From Tunturibacter psychrotolerans (GTDB lineage Bacteria > Acidobacteriota > Terriglobia > Terriglobales > Acidobacteriaceae): a DNA stretch of 64,000 bases. The translations under genes were made by a program, and so were the position numbers. Below, one piece after another: positions 50,731 to 59,520 of this stretch. The notes under the pieces were generated by a model. It saw only the letters and a program-made list of their open reading frames with translations, ran no database searches and was not told the DNA's origin. Within the stretch, counting starts at the first letter, position 1, and the number at the start of each line of letters is the position of its first letter. The stretch is from positions 620,001 to 684,000 of the forward strand of contig NZ_CP132942.1 of assembly GCF_040359615.1 (NCBI RefSeq), in the 5' to 3' direction.

Positions 50731-51963
50731 ATGGGCGTTCGGACGATGGTGAAGGATGTTTGGCAGCGGTTGGCAGGGGTTGAAGCTGGTGATGCAGGGC
50801 TGGGCGAGCGGAAGACGGCGATGTTGCCCTCGATTTTGAGCCCCTACAGACCAGCGGGACGGCCGGGTCAGAACGCTCTGCCGAAGCCGACGGCCGCGAA
50901 TCTGCGGAAGTTTGCTGAGACGCCTGTGGTGCGGCGGGCAATCAATGTGGTGAAGGACAAGATCGCGAGCATGGACTGGCAGGTGAAGGTGCGGCGCGGC
51001 TACACCAACGTGGCTGTCGAGGATGCGGAGGCTCGGATGAAGGTGTTGCGGGAGTGCCTCGAGGAGCCGAATGCTTCGGACAGCTTTCGAGTGTTGTGGG
51101 AGCAGGTGCTGGAGGATCTGCTGGTCGGTGGATTTGGTGCAGTGGAGATGGAAGCGACCGACGATCCTGCGAGACCGTTTCATCTTTGGGCGGTGGATGG
51201 CGCGACGATCCAGATCGATACGAAGTGGGATGGGGATCCGAACAAGCCTCGCTATGCCCAGGCCACGGGACGGATGGGGCAGGAGGCTTTGGTTCCTCTT
51301 CTCGACGACGAGCTGATGTATCTGAGGCTGAACCCTCGCAGCTATACGCCGTTTGGTTTGGGCAGGTTGGAGGTTGCGTTCGAAACAGTGAATCAGTTTC
51401 TGAGCGCGAGCCGGTATGCGGGGAAGCTTGCCAGTAATTCGGTGGCGCAGTATGCGATCTGGTTGAACGACGCTACTCCCGAGGAGCACGACCGGCTGAT
51501 TCGGTGGTGGCAGGATGAGATTGAAGGTACGGGGCGAGTTCCGTTTTTGAGCTCCGAACAGAAGCCGGAGGTAATTCAGTTTGCCGGTGGAACCGATTCC
51601 GATCTGCGGCTGCAGTGGCAGGAGGCTTTGATTCGCATGATTGCGAATGCGTTCGATCTTCCCCCGATGATGCTTGGTCTGGAGAGTGACGTGAATCAGT
51701 CGACTGCGGGCGAGATGGCGGACGAGGCCTTCCAGGGCGCGATTGTGCCGGTGGCGAAGCTGGTAGCAGAGCACATAACGCGGGACCTGTTCGCAAAGAA
51801 GCTGGGCTGGCGCGAGTTCGAGTTCTGCTTCAACGACCTGGAGAGCAGGGACGAGATGGAGGAGCTGCAGATGCAGACGACGCTGCTGCAGGCCGGGGTG
51901 TTGACCGTGAATGAAGTGCGTGCGATGCGGGGGTTAGGCCCGATCGAGGCGGTGACACAGTGA
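50731..51963 (+). CDS. Phage portal protein
   Basis: A 410-residue protein forming the dodecameric DNA entry channel. Visible: AINVVKDKIASMDWQVKVRR near the N-terminus, LYMLRLNPRSYT-like MYLRLNPRSYTPFGLG, and the C-terminal NAFDLPPMMLGLESDVNQST with FCFNDLESRDEMEELQMQTT. These are typical of the HK97-family portals. It follows DUF3037 and overlaps the next gene by 4 bases. Here it comes after the capsid, tail and terminase genes, opposite to the normal order. Start with GAGAGGGGTAGCG upstream. Confidence 0.88.
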   Translation: MGVRTMVKDVWQRLAGVEAGDAGLGERKTAMLPSILSPYRPAGRPGQNALPKPTAANLRKFAETPVVRRAINVVKDKIASMDWQVKVRRGYTNVAVEDAEARMKVLRECLEEPNASDSFRVLWEQVLEDLLVGGFGAVEMEATDDPARPFHLWAVDGATIQIDTKWDGDPNKPRYAQATGRMGQEALVPLLDDELMYLRLNPRSYTPFGLGRLEVAFETVNQFLSASRYAGKLASNSVAQYAIWLNDATPEEHDRLIRWWQDEIEGTGRVPFLSSEQKPEVIQFAGGTDSDLRLQWQEALIRMIANAFDLPPMMLGLESDVNQSTAGEMADEAFQGAIVPVAKLVAEHITRDLFAKKLGWREFEFCFNDLESRDEMEELQMQTTLLQAGVLTVNEVRAMRGLGPIEAVTQ

Positions 51964-54290
51964 AGGTGACGATCGACAATCTGGATGGCGCGGGGGCTGT
52001 GGACTACTCGTCTGCGCTTTGCGGTGATGGACCGTTGAAGATTTCACGCACGTTGAATGCTCCGTCGATATGTAGCGGCATGCTGGATGTGACGGATGCT
52101 GCTTTGCCGGTACCGGTGAGGCGGGGACGCGTCGTAGTCACGGCAGCAAACGGGACGATTCTTTTCACCGGCTATATTGCTACTGATCCCGAAGCGGTGT
52201 ATGCGGGGACTGGCTTGAAAGGGCCGGTCTATCGGTATGCCGTGAGCGCTGTAAGTGATGAGTGGCTGCTGGATAAGCAGACTGTGCCTCTGAGTGGAGC
52301 AGGACTGGGGCAGAGCGGTGGACAGTTGCTGACGACTCTGACCAACCGCGTGGATGCTGGCTTGTTTACGACGACTGGCGTGCTGAATGGGCTCGCGGTC
52401 GGCGTCTTCGAGCCTTCGCAAACAGAGAACTGGTCGGTGAATGCGGGTGGTGTCGCCAGCGCGACGTATGCGGCGTATCGCGTGTTGGATGGTGCGATTG
52501 GAATGCAGCCGGCAGGAACTGTGACCCATACGTTGAGCGATGGAGACGGTTCGCTCCAGGTGGCGGCGTTGAAGACAACGTCGGTGAAGGAGCTTGCGAA
52601 TGATGTCACGGTGAGCGGAGATATGGAGCCGACGGCATATGTCACTGAGACCTTCGCTGGTGATGGAACGACTACTGTGTTTCAACTGTCGGAAGATCCG
52701 TTTCGTCCGAAGAAGACAGCGAACTCCGCGCAGTTTCTTCTCGACAGCTTCAACGAGGAGGTGCTGGATACGCAGATCTGGCAGTTGAATGATTCGGGTT
52801 CGCATCTTGGCCTGAGTGCCGCGGGACTGACGATGACGGGAGGGAATGGCTTTGATGGGCAGACGACGCTGACAGCGATCGACCCGGTGGAGATGGGCGG
52901 CACGTTGGTGGTTGAAGCGGGGAGTCTGCAACTAGGTGGTGCGAGCGCTGGAGTGGTTTGCGGGCTGTACGAGGGAGCTACACAGAGCGCGAACTGCTTT
53001 GTCGGCTACAACGTGCGCCAGAGTGGCGGGAACACCGTGGTGGTGCCGTTTGTGAATGGTGCCGAGGTTGGGACCGTGTTTCCGATGCTGCAGGGACACA
53101 TTTATACCTTGCGTATTCGGTTGCATTGCGTTGAAGTGCAACGGGTGTCGCAGACCTACTACGCAATGGTGGATGGCGTAGTGAATTCGTTTGGCGGCGG
53201 ACTGGTGGCAGCGCCGATGTCTCTTGTGTTTGAACTGCAGGATCTGGGAGTGGCCTCAAATACCCCGGCTACGGTGCTCTATGACGGGCCCGTGGTGACC
53301 TCGCCGGTTAGCTGCAGCTTTGTTGCGGTGAACAGCGTGCAGCTGTTTGGGTCTATGGGTTACTGCAGGATCACGCAGACGGGGTCTGGCTGGGTGGTGA
53401 GTACGCTGCCGAGTGGTGTGAAGATGACACGGCTGATCGGAGTTGCGGGAGAAGGCGTTGATTGCAAGGTATCTGCAGCAGGAAAGGTTACATTCTTTGC
53501 CGGAAGGGTGCCTGTGGCGGGAGAACTTGTAACTGTGACGTATCGCGTACAGCAAAGGGCGGTGGCGCGGATGGAAGATGCAGCGAGCGTTGCCGAGGAA
53601 GCTGCGGGCGGTGTGCCTGGGACTGCGCAGTGGCTGGGAAAAGTGTTGAAGCCTGCTGCGCGGAGCTCGATGGATTGCGAGAGCGCTGCGATGGCGGTGC
53701 TCAGTTTTTCTGCCAGTCGAGCGGCCGCAGTTGCAGGAACTTATGTCGCGGTGAATCCGCAGGATGTTTGGCCGGGAGATGTACTGGCCGTCACGAGCGC
53801 AGGACAGACGATGAGCGTGGTGGTGCGGCGGGTGGAGATCGCCGATGGCATGGGATGCCCGGAGATGCTGACGTATCGCATGTCGTTTGCCAACGACTGG
53901 GCCGAGGGATTGGGCTTGACGCTGTCTGAGGCGATCGCTGTTGACGCGCTGCTTCCATCGACTGCGTTGAACTCGACGCTGCCGGTTGGCAGCGGTGTGC
54001 TTTCGAACCTGCAGCAGTTGCAGGTGGTGAGCGCCACCGGGACTGCGCTACAGGTGGATTCCGGGACGGCTCCGCCTGCTGGCGGTGGGTTTGAAGTGAG
54101 ACGAAGAGACGGGGATTTTGGTCCGGGAGTAGATCAGGATCTGGTGTTGAGGAGTCCGGTGCGGAGCTTCTCCATTCCTCGAGAAGGACAGATCGAGCAC
54201 TACTACGTGCGGATGTTTGATGGATCGAAACCACCGCTGTATTCGCGGTTTTCGAGTGCAGTGTTTACGGATTTGCCGGTAAGCGAGTAA
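51960..54290 (+). CDS. Large phage tail/hub-like protein
   Basis: A 776-residue, beta-rich protein from GTG 51960. The first 230 residues (MKVTIDNLDGAGAVDYSSAL, LDVTDAALPVPVRRGRVVVT, DEWLLDKQTVPLSGAG) look like a baseplate/hub-type N-terminus; the middle resembles concanavalin-like beta-sandwich (GCNDSGSHLGLS-like stretches, FVGYNVRQSGGNTVVV); the C-terminus (GGFEVRRRDGDFGPGVDQDL) is a fibronectin-like module. Translationally coupled to the portal gene. No lytic catalytic residues identified. Role inferred. Confidence 0.6.
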   Translation: MKVTIDNLDGAGAVDYSSALCGDGPLKISRTLNAPSICSGMLDVTDAALPVPVRRGRVVVTAANGTILFTGYIATDPEAVYAGTGLKGPVYRYAVSAVSDEWLLDKQTVPLSGAGLGQSGGQLLTTLTNRVDAGLFTTTGVLNGLAVGVFEPSQTENWSVNAGGVASATYAAYRVLDGAIGMQPAGTVTHTLSDGDGSLQVAALKTTSVKELANDVTVSGDMEPTAYVTETFAGDGTTTVFQLSEDPFRPKKTANSAQFLLDSFNEEVLDTQIWQLNDSGSHLGLSAAGLTMTGGNGFDGQTTLTAIDPVEMGGTLVVEAGSLQLGGASAGVVCGLYEGATQSANCFVGYNVRQSGGNTVVVPFVNGAEVGTVFPMLQGHIYTLRIRLHCVEVQRVSQTYYAMVDGVVNSFGGGLVAAPMSLVFELQDLGVASNTPATVLYDGPVVTSPVSCSFVAVNSVQLFGSMGYCRITQTGSGWVVSTLPSGVKMTRLIGVAGEGVDCKVSAAGKVTFFAGRVPVAGELVTVTYRVQQRAVARMEDAASVAEEAAGGVPGTAQWLGKVLKPAARSSMDCESAAMAVLSFSASRAAAVAGTYVAVNPQDVWPGDVLAVTSAGQTMSVVVRRVEIADGMGCPEMLTYRMSFANDWAEGLGLTLSEAIAVDALLPSTALNSTLPVGSGVLSNLQQLQVVSATGTALQVDSGTAPPAGGGFEVRRRDGDFGPGVDQDLVLRSPVRSFSIPREGQIEHYYVRMFDGSKPPLYSRFSSAVFTDLPVSE

Positions 54291-54310
54291 CAGAAGAAAG
54301 GAGGAAAGAG

Positions 54311-54526
54311 ATGACAGAGTTCGAAGGGCAGGTATTAGCGGATTTGAGTGTGCTGAAGAGCCAAATGAAGCAGGTGCTAGGGATCGGGCAGCCGGGGCGA
54401 TTAACTCAACTGGAGGATCGCGTGGAGCAGCATGAGCGAAGTGTGCAACGGATGAAGGGACTTCTGGGTGCTGGTGGCGCGGTGTTGGCCGTGTTCCATC
54501 TGGCGATTGATTATTTTCGGCGATAG
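54311..54526 (+). CDS. XhlA-like / holin-associated small membrane protein
   Basis: A 71-residue protein: a coiled-coil N-terminus (MTEFEGQVLADLSVLKSQMK ... LEDRVEQHERSVQRM) and a C-terminal membrane helix (GGAVLAVFHLAIDYF) ending in basic residues. This is the layout of XhlA-type hemolysin/holin helper proteins, which assist lysis. A GAAAGGAGGAAAGAG ribosome site is strong. No endolysin gene follows, which is unusual. Confidence 0.65.
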   Translation: MTEFEGQVLADLSVLKSQMKQVLGIGQPGRLTQLEDRVEQHERSVQRMKGLLGAGGAVLAVFHLAIDYFRR

Positions 54527-54545
54527 GTGGGATTACGGAGAAAGC

Positions 54546-54806
54546 ATGAACTTTTTGAAGCTGTTTTTACGATCGATTGCGTTGCTTCCGGGCGTCATTC
54601 AAGGAACGGAGGCTTTGTTCGGAGCGGAGACGGGTGAGCAAAAGAAGAAGGCGGCGGTGGAGATCGTCGGGGCGGCGATCAATATCACCGATGCTGTGAC
54701 GATGAAGCATATCGCCGATTCGGACAAGTTCACTCAGGGGCTGGGTATGACGATTGACGGTGTGGTGATGTGCCTGAACGCGAGTCTGTGGGCGAACCGT
54801 TCGTAG
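54546..54806 (+). CDS. Small phage protein, holin-like or structural
   Basis: An 86-residue protein beginning MNFLKLFLRSIALLPGVIQG, with KKKAAVEIVGAAINITDAVT and a C-terminal FTQGLGMTIDGVVMCLNASL. It may be membrane-associated. The last part is distantly like the protein at 37728-38129. A GGAG site lies 7-10 bases before ATG 54546. It is the last phage gene; purE starts 45 bp after its stop. Confidence 0.55.
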   Translation: MNFLKLFLRSIALLPGVIQGTEALFGAETGEQKKKAAVEIVGAAINITDAVTMKHIADSDKFTQGLGMTIDGVVMCLNASLWANRS

Positions 54807-54851
54807 TGTTGCTGCGGGCGCGGCGTGCATGGGAAACCGTATAATCGGGCC

Positions 54852-55370
54852 ATGGACGCCGAGTCGCAGAGCAGTGTTTTAGTTGGAGTTGTGATGGGAA
54901 GCCGCAATGACTATGCGGTGATGCGAGGTGCCGTGGAGGTGCTGAAGGAGTTTGGCATCGCGCACGAGGTGCGGGTGGTGTCGGCTCATCGGACGCCGGA
55001 TCTTCTTTTTGAGTATGCGGACTCTGCGGTGGAACGCGGGCTCAGGGTGATCATCGCGGGGGCTGGGGGTGCGGCACATCTGCCGGGGATGATCGCAGCG
55101 AAGACCGTGGTGCCTGTGTTGGGTGTTCCGATACCGGCGACAGCGTTGCAGGGGATGGATTCGCTGTTGAGCATTGTGCAGATGCCAAAGGGAATTCCTG
55201 TGGGAACGCTTGCGATTGGGGCTTCTGGCGCTGCGAACGCAGGACTGTTGGCTATCGCGATGCTGGCTACTACGGATGCTGGGTTGCAGAAGAGATTGGT
55301 GGCTTGGCGCGCTGCGCGACGGGATGAAGTTCTTGCGCAGGTGGTTGGGGAAGAAGGAGTTGGCGAGTGA
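54852..55370 (+). CDS. purE: N5-carboxyaminoimidazole ribonucleotide mutase
   Basis: Class I PurE moves the carboxyl group of N5-CAIR to C4, making CAIR, in purine synthesis. The 172-residue protein shows [36 protein letters not shown] and [16 protein letters not shown] with the active-site Ser and His in place; the usual GSxSD reads GSRND here. ATG 54852 leads to the normal N-terminus; a longer upstream frame is not needed. Its stop overlaps the purK start (GTGA), so the two genes form a coupled pair, which supports class I rather than class II. Confidence 0.93.
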   Translation: MDAESQSSVLVGVVMGSRNDYAVMRGAVEVLKEFGIAHEVRVVSAHRTPDLLFEYADSAVERGLRVIIAGAGGAAHLPGMIAAKTVVPVLGVPIPATALQGMDSLLSIVQMPKGIPVGTLAIGASGAANAGLLAIAMLATTDAGLQKRLVAWRAARRDEVLAQVVGEEGVGE

Positions 55371-56554
55371 GCTCTGATTCTTCGAGTGCGAAGCCGATTT
55401 TGCCGGGTGCGACGATTGGGATCTTTGGTGGAGGACAGCTGGGCCGGATGACGGCGATGGCCGCCCGCGGCATGGGGTATCGGATTCTGGTGCTCGATCC
55501 GGATCCGGCTTGCCCGGCTCGGTTTGTGGTGGACGGATGCATTGAGGCTGGGTGGGATGATTCGCGGGAAGCGGCGAATCTTGCTCGTGGTTGTGATGTG
55601 GTGACACTAGAGATCGAACAGATCTCTCCTGCGAGTATGGAGGCGGCTGCGAGCTATGCGCCGGTGCGGCCGGGCGGTGCCATGCTGGCGGTGATTCAGG
55701 ATCGGATCGAGCAAAAAGACTGGCTGCGACGAAATGGATTTCCGGTGGGGGAGTATCGGGCGGTGCGGTCGCTCGATGAGTTGCGGGATGCTGTGGCAGC
55801 GCTTGGGGGCAGGTGTTTTTGCAAGAGCGCGACTGGCGGATACGACGGACGCGGTCAGGGTAAGGTAGGTTTCAATGCTGGAGCTTCTCTTGAGGATGAA
55901 ATTAGGATGGCCTGGGAGGCGCTGGGCGAGCGGGCCGGCGTGGCAGAGAAGGCCGTCGACCTGGAGAAAGAGATCTCCGTATTGGTCGCTCGTGCTCCAA
56001 ATGGAGAAGTGAAGGTTTATCCTGCAGCGCTGAACCATCACGAAGAACAGATTCTCGCATGGAGCGTGATTCCGGCTCCGCTGTCTTCGGAGATGGAAGT
56101 GCAGGCGCGGGAGATTGCTGAGGCGATTGCTGACACATTTCAGTTGGAGGGAGTGTTGGCAGTCGAGATGTTTTGTACGATCGACGGGAGACTGCTGGTC
56201 AATGAGCTCGCACCGCGGCCTCACAACAGCTACCATGCGAGCGTGCGGGCCTGCGTGACGGGTCAGTTCGAGCAACTGGTGCGAGCCGTTTGTGATCTGC
56301 CCTTAGGGGATGTGGATGTGGTGCAGCCAGCGGCGATTGCGAATCTCTTGGGCGATTTGTGGTTGAAGGATGGACAGGCTGTCGAGCCCAGGTTTGACGC
56401 GGCGCTTGCTGTGCCCGGTGTGAGACTGCATTTGTATGAGAAGCATAAGCCGCGCAAAGGACGGAAGATGGGACATCTGTCGGCTGTGGGTGCGACTGCG
56501 GATGAGGCTGTCGCATTAGTGCAGCGGGCGCTGGCGGCTCTCCAAGATGGCTAA
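55367..56554 (+). CDS. purK: N5-carboxyaminoimidazole ribonucleotide synthase
   Basis: ATP-grasp enzyme that carboxylates AIR with bicarbonate and ATP to give N5-CAIR, the substrate of PurE. The 395-residue protein has the N-terminal [35 protein letters not shown] in the ATP-grasp domain, and [19 protein letters not shown] near the end, all typical. It starts with GTG 55367, overlapping purE. The next small gene overlaps its end by 8 bp. Confidence 0.94.
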   Translation: MSSDSSSAKPILPGATIGIFGGGQLGRMTAMAARGMGYRILVLDPDPACPARFVVDGCIEAGWDDSREAANLARGCDVVTLEIEQISPASMEAAASYAPVRPGGAMLAVIQDRIEQKDWLRRNGFPVGEYRAVRSLDELRDAVAALGGRCFCKSATGGYDGRGQGKVGFNAGASLEDEIRMAWEALGERAGVAEKAVDLEKEISVLVARAPNGEVKVYPAALNHHEEQILAWSVIPAPLSSEMEVQAREIAEAIADTFQLEGVLAVEMFCTIDGRLLVNELAPRPHNSYHASVRACVTGQFEQLVRAVCDLPLGDVDVVQPAAIANLLGDLWLKDGQAVEPRFDAALAVPGVRLHLYEKHKPRKGRKMGHLSAVGATADEAVALVQRALAALQDG

Positions 56555-56846
56555 AGAAATCATCGAGCCTTATCGATCGAGAGCCGTTGTATGGAGAGAG
56601 ATGTTTCTCTTCCCGACGGACGTTGCGTTGGAATTTTTGAAGGACTGTGAACAGAAAGATATACGCATTCTAGGATGCGACGTTTTCGATATGCCCGTGG
56701 GAGACACGATTCGGTCACGTTTTGACGATGGCCTCGACGTATCAACCAAAGAGTATTGGGACTACAGCGTTGTGGAGCTATGCAGTCTTGTTCGTGACCA
56801 CATCCTCTCCAAAAAAGACAAGCTTTTTGAATTCACATTGTCCTAA
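56547..56846 (+). CDS. Small protein, Imm40-like
   Basis: A 99-residue cytoplasmic protein: ALEFLKDCEQKDIRILGCDV, then a short polar part and a final helix (YWDYSVVELCSLVRDHILSK). The ILGCDVF core and the helix after Y-x-x-S recall the Imm40 immunity-protein family, which neutralises secreted polymorphic toxins, but this is pattern similarity only. No toxin gene is near. It overlaps purK by 8 bp and is therefore likely co-translated with it. It ends before a strong terminator. Confidence 0.5.
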   Translation: MAKEIIEPYRSRAVVWREMFLFPTDVALEFLKDCEQKDIRILGCDVFDMPVGDTIRSRFDDGLDVSTKEYWDYSVVELCSLVRDHILSKKDKLFEFTLS

Positions 56847-56872
56847 TCATTGGTCGATGTTCCACAAAATAC

Positions 56873-56902
56873 AAAGGCAGACTCCCTAGAGTCTGCCTTT
56901 TC
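56873..56902 (+). terminator. Bidirectional intrinsic terminator between purK operon and E2 gene
   Basis: Perfect 12-bp stem AAAGGCAGACTC / GAGTCTGCCTTT with a 4-nt loop, A-rich on one side and T-rich on the other, between convergent genes. It can stop transcription from both sides. Confidence 0.9.
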
Positions 56903-56919
56903 TGAGACCTTTCAAATGC

Positions 56920-58542
56920 CTAGCCGATGTCTTCGGACCAGTTCTCGAGGTAGGCCTTGAAGTCGGACATGAACTTGCCGGCGTCTGCTCCGTCGACGAT
57001 GCGGTGGTCGAAGCCGAGAGTGAAGCGCTGGATGGAACGAATCGCAATCGAGTCGTTGCCGTCCTTATCGGTGATGACTTCGGCTTCCTTGTTGAGGCCG
57101 CCGATGCCAAGGATCGCACTCTGTGGCTGATTGATAATGGGGGTTCCGAACTGCTCGCCGAAGATGCCGGAGTTGGTCAATGTGAAGGTTCCACCGGAGA
57201 TTTCATCTGGTGCCAGCTTCTTGTTGCGGGCTCGGTCTGCGACGTCGACGATGCCACGCGCGATGCCCAGGAAGTTTTTCTCTTCGGTCTGCTTGAGGAC
57301 AGGAACAATGAGGCCCCAATCGAGCGCTACGGCGATTCCGATGTTGATGTTCTTGTTGTAGCGGATCGCTTCGCCTTCGATTGAACCATTGACGACGGGA
57401 TGCTTGCGCAATGCAACGATCGCTGCGCGAGTGATGAAGGGCATGTACGTGAGCTTGACGCCGTTGCGCTGCTCGTACTTTGACTTCTCCTTCTCGCGGA
57501 GTTTCACGATGCGAGTCATGTCGACCTTAAAGACGGTATGGACATGGGGGCTGGTGCGCTTGGATTCGACCATACGCTGCGCGATGATGGAGCGCATCTT
57601 GGTCATCGGAACGAGCTCGCCTGGTTGGGGCTGAGGGGCGGCGGGCTTTGCAGCAGCTGGGGCAGGTGCGGAGGCCGGCGCAGCTACAGATGCCGCGGCG
57701 ACAGGCTTTGGACCCTGTTCGAGATGGCTCACGATGTCGGTCTTGGTGATGCGGCCAGATGCTCCGGTACCAGGGACCTGAGAGAGATCGACGTTGTTGT
57801 CTTTTGCGATCTTACGAACAAGCGGAGACGAGCGGACGCGTTCGCCAGCTGCAGTCGAAGCGGAAGATGCGGCGGTGACAGGAGCAGGCGCTGTTGCGGT
57901 CGGTGCAGGGGTCGATGAAGCTGGAGCGGCTGTCTTTCCGGCCGCGCCGCCGATAACCGCGACGACCGTATTGATCGTAACGGTGGCACCTTCCGGAACT
58001 TTAATCTCCGAGAGGGTACCGGCGACTGGGGAGGGGATCTCCGCGTCGACTTTGTCGGTTGAGATTTCGAAGATGGGCTCATCGCGCTGGACGGTGTCGC
58101 CAACCTTCTTGAGCCACTTCGTAATTGTGCCTTCGGTGATGGACTCGCCCATTTGGGGCATCAGGACTTCGGTGCCCGGACCTGCCGCCGGGGGCGCATT
58201 TCCCTGGACTGCGGGCGCGGCATCGGCGGTGGTGACAGTGTTGGCTGCTGGGGCGGCGGCGGTCTCAGCTTTTGCAGGCGAAGCCGCAGATGCCGACGAC
58301 GAGCCTGCTTCGTCGATGCTGCAGACGACTGTGTTGATCTGGACCGTGGTGCCTTCGGAGATTTTGATCTCCTTGAGAGTACCGGCGGCGGGTGAAGGAA
58401 TCTCCGCGTCGACCTTGTCGGTCGAGATTTCGAAAAGGGGCTCATCGCGCTGAATGGCGTCGCCCGGCTTCTTGAGCCATTTTGTGATGGTGCCTTCGGT
58501 GATGGATTCGCCCATCTGGGGCATAACTACGTCAGTCGGCAT
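56920..58542 (-). CDS. 2-oxo-acid dehydrogenase E2 component (dihydrolipoamide acyltransferase)
   Basis: Core acyltransferase of a 2-oxo-acid dehydrogenase complex. The 540-residue protein has two N-terminal lipoyl domains, each with ISTDKVDAEIPSP (lipoylated Lys), Ala/Pro linkers, a subunit-binding domain (RSSPLVRKIAKDNNVDLSQV) and the catalytic domain with the C-terminal LGFDHRIVDGADAG (HxxxD). Two lipoyl domains and the overall match favour a succinyl- or broad-substrate E2; which complex it serves is not decided here. lipB and lpdA lie nearby on the same strand. The E1 gene is not in the window. Confidence 0.9.
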   Translation of the reverse strand: MPTDVVMPQMGESITEGTITKWLKKPGDAIQRDEPLFEISTDKVDAEIPSPAAGTLKEIKISEGTTVQINTVVCSIDEAGSSSASAASPAKAETAAAPAANTVTTADAAPAVQGNAPPAAGPGTEVLMPQMGESITEGTITKWLKKVGDTVQRDEPIFEISTDKVDAEIPSPVAGTLSEIKVPEGATVTINTVVAVIGGAAGKTAAPASSTPAPTATAPAPVTAASSASTAAGERVRSSPLVRKIAKDNNVDLSQVPGTGASGRITKTDIVSHLEQGPKPVAAASVAAPASAPAPAAAKPAAPQPQPGELVPMTKMRSIIAQRMVESKRTSPHVHTVFKVDMTRIVKLREKEKSKYEQRNGVKLTYMPFITRAAIVALRKHPVVNGSIEGEAIRYNKNINIGIAVALDWGLIVPVLKQTEEKNFLGIARGIVDVADRARNKKLAPDEISGGTFTLTNSGIFGEQFGTPIINQPQSAILGIGGLNKEAEVITDKDGNDSIAIRSIQRFTLGFDHRIVDGADAGKFMSDFKAYLENWSEDIG

Positions 58543-58718
58543 GAATTTCTCTTCTCCCCTGTTTTCAGGTGCGGTGTAGAGGTGCGTACGGTTCGAACCG
58601 TATTACATCGGCCCGGTCCGCGATCGGGCATACGCAAGTGGGATTATACGGCGGCAGAGCGATGGCTGGCCGCTTGGTGCGGTTAGCGAACAACGATAGC
58701 AGCGCCATTTTTGTCATT

Positions 58719-59444
58719 TCACACATGGGTGGTGAGTAGCTGGTCGACTGATTCGCACCATAGCATCTGCCGCTCGAAGACTCGGCCAAAGTTACGAGCG
58801 GTGGAATTAGAAGCAGACTCCATAGTTGGTTCGCGGTCTGAATCGGCTTCAAGTTCAAGGCTCGTTACTGGTCGATCGGCGATACCGCAGGGGATAATCC
58901 AGTCGAAATCTCTCAGGTCTGTAGTTACGTTGAGCGCGAAGCCGTGAGAGGTCACGCCCTGAGACACGTGGACACCTATCGCTGCGATCTTTTTCTCGGG
59001 GATGCTGCCACCGGCCATTGTCCAGACGCCTGTAAGCTTGCAGATTCGCTGAGTCATTACTCCGAAGTCGCCGCACGTGCGGATTAAGGCCTCTTCGAGC
59101 AGACGAACGTAGTCAACCGGGCCAAGATGGGGCCCCTTTTTGCTAGGCAAGTCGCCACGGAGGTCTATGATCGGATATCCGACCAGTTGCCCAGGGCCGT
59201 GATACGTGACATCGCCGCCACGATTAACCTCGTGGAGATCGACTCCGCGCATCGTGAGGATTTCGTCGCTAGCAAGGACGTTGGAGCGGTGTGCGTTGCG
59301 ACCCAGGGTCAGGACGGGTGGATGCTCCACCATCAAAAGCGTGTCACCGATCAGATTCTGCTTTCGCGCGTCGATGACGTGTTGCTGGATGACCATTGCT
59401 TCGCGGTAGGGCGTGCGGCCGAGATTAAGAAGATTGATATGCAT
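58719..59444 (-). CDS. lipB: Octanoyltransferase
   Basis: Transfers octanoyl from ACP to lipoyl domains, the first step of lipoate assembly; its targets include the neighbouring E2 lipoyl domains. The 241-residue protein has VEHPPVLTLGRNAHRSNVL, RGGDVTYHGPGQLVGYPI and the Lys/Cys region KKIAAIGVHVSQGVTSHGFA with WIIPCGIAD (active-site Cys). ATG 59444 gives the family N-terminus (MHINLLNLG); a TTG at 59465 is in frame. The gap 58543-58718 between E2 and lipB holds nothing I recognise. Confidence 0.93.
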   Translation of the reverse strand: MHINLLNLGRTPYREAMVIQQHVIDARKQNLIGDTLLMVEHPPVLTLGRNAHRSNVLASDEILTMRGVDLHEVNRGGDVTYHGPGQLVGYPIIDLRGDLPSKKGPHLGPVDYVRLLEEALIRTCGDFGVMTQRICKLTGVWTMAGGSIPEKKIAAIGVHVSQGVTSHGFALNVTTDLRDFDWIIPCGIADRPVTSLELEADSDREPTMESASNSTARNFGRVFERQMLWCESVDQLLTTHV

Positions 59445-59520
59445 GCTGCTTCGCCGTATTGCCAAGTCTAAGAAAACAGCCGAGCCAGAGGCCCGGCTGC
59501 AATCCCCGAGAATTCAAAGG

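Larger units (their letters stand above)
34123..54806. mobile_element. Phage-derived locus, no integrase found
   Basis: A contiguous set of phage-type genes: repressor, regulator, capsid maturation, capsid, connector, tail, fibre, large terminase, portal, hub-like and holin-like genes. All except the repressor are on the plus strand. I find no integrase or transposase, tape-measure protein, endolysin, replication gene, tRNA or obvious att repeat. The edges abut host genes (DUF202 on the left, purE on the right) within a few tens of bases. All structural frames look intact. It may be a domesticated GTA-like locus or a prophage that has lost its recombination module. Edges are inferred from gene content only. 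Confidence 0.8.

Noticed and set aside
50470..51774. 434-codon antisense frame over DUF3037 and portal genes
   Set aside because: Same GC-driven shadow; composition is unlike a protein and the portal motifs are on the other strand.
33600..54860. Search for att direct repeats or a tRNA at the edges of the phage-derived locus
   Set aside because: No tRNA and no convincing long direct repeat seen by eye at the two junctions. A computed repeat search of the flanks would be decisive.
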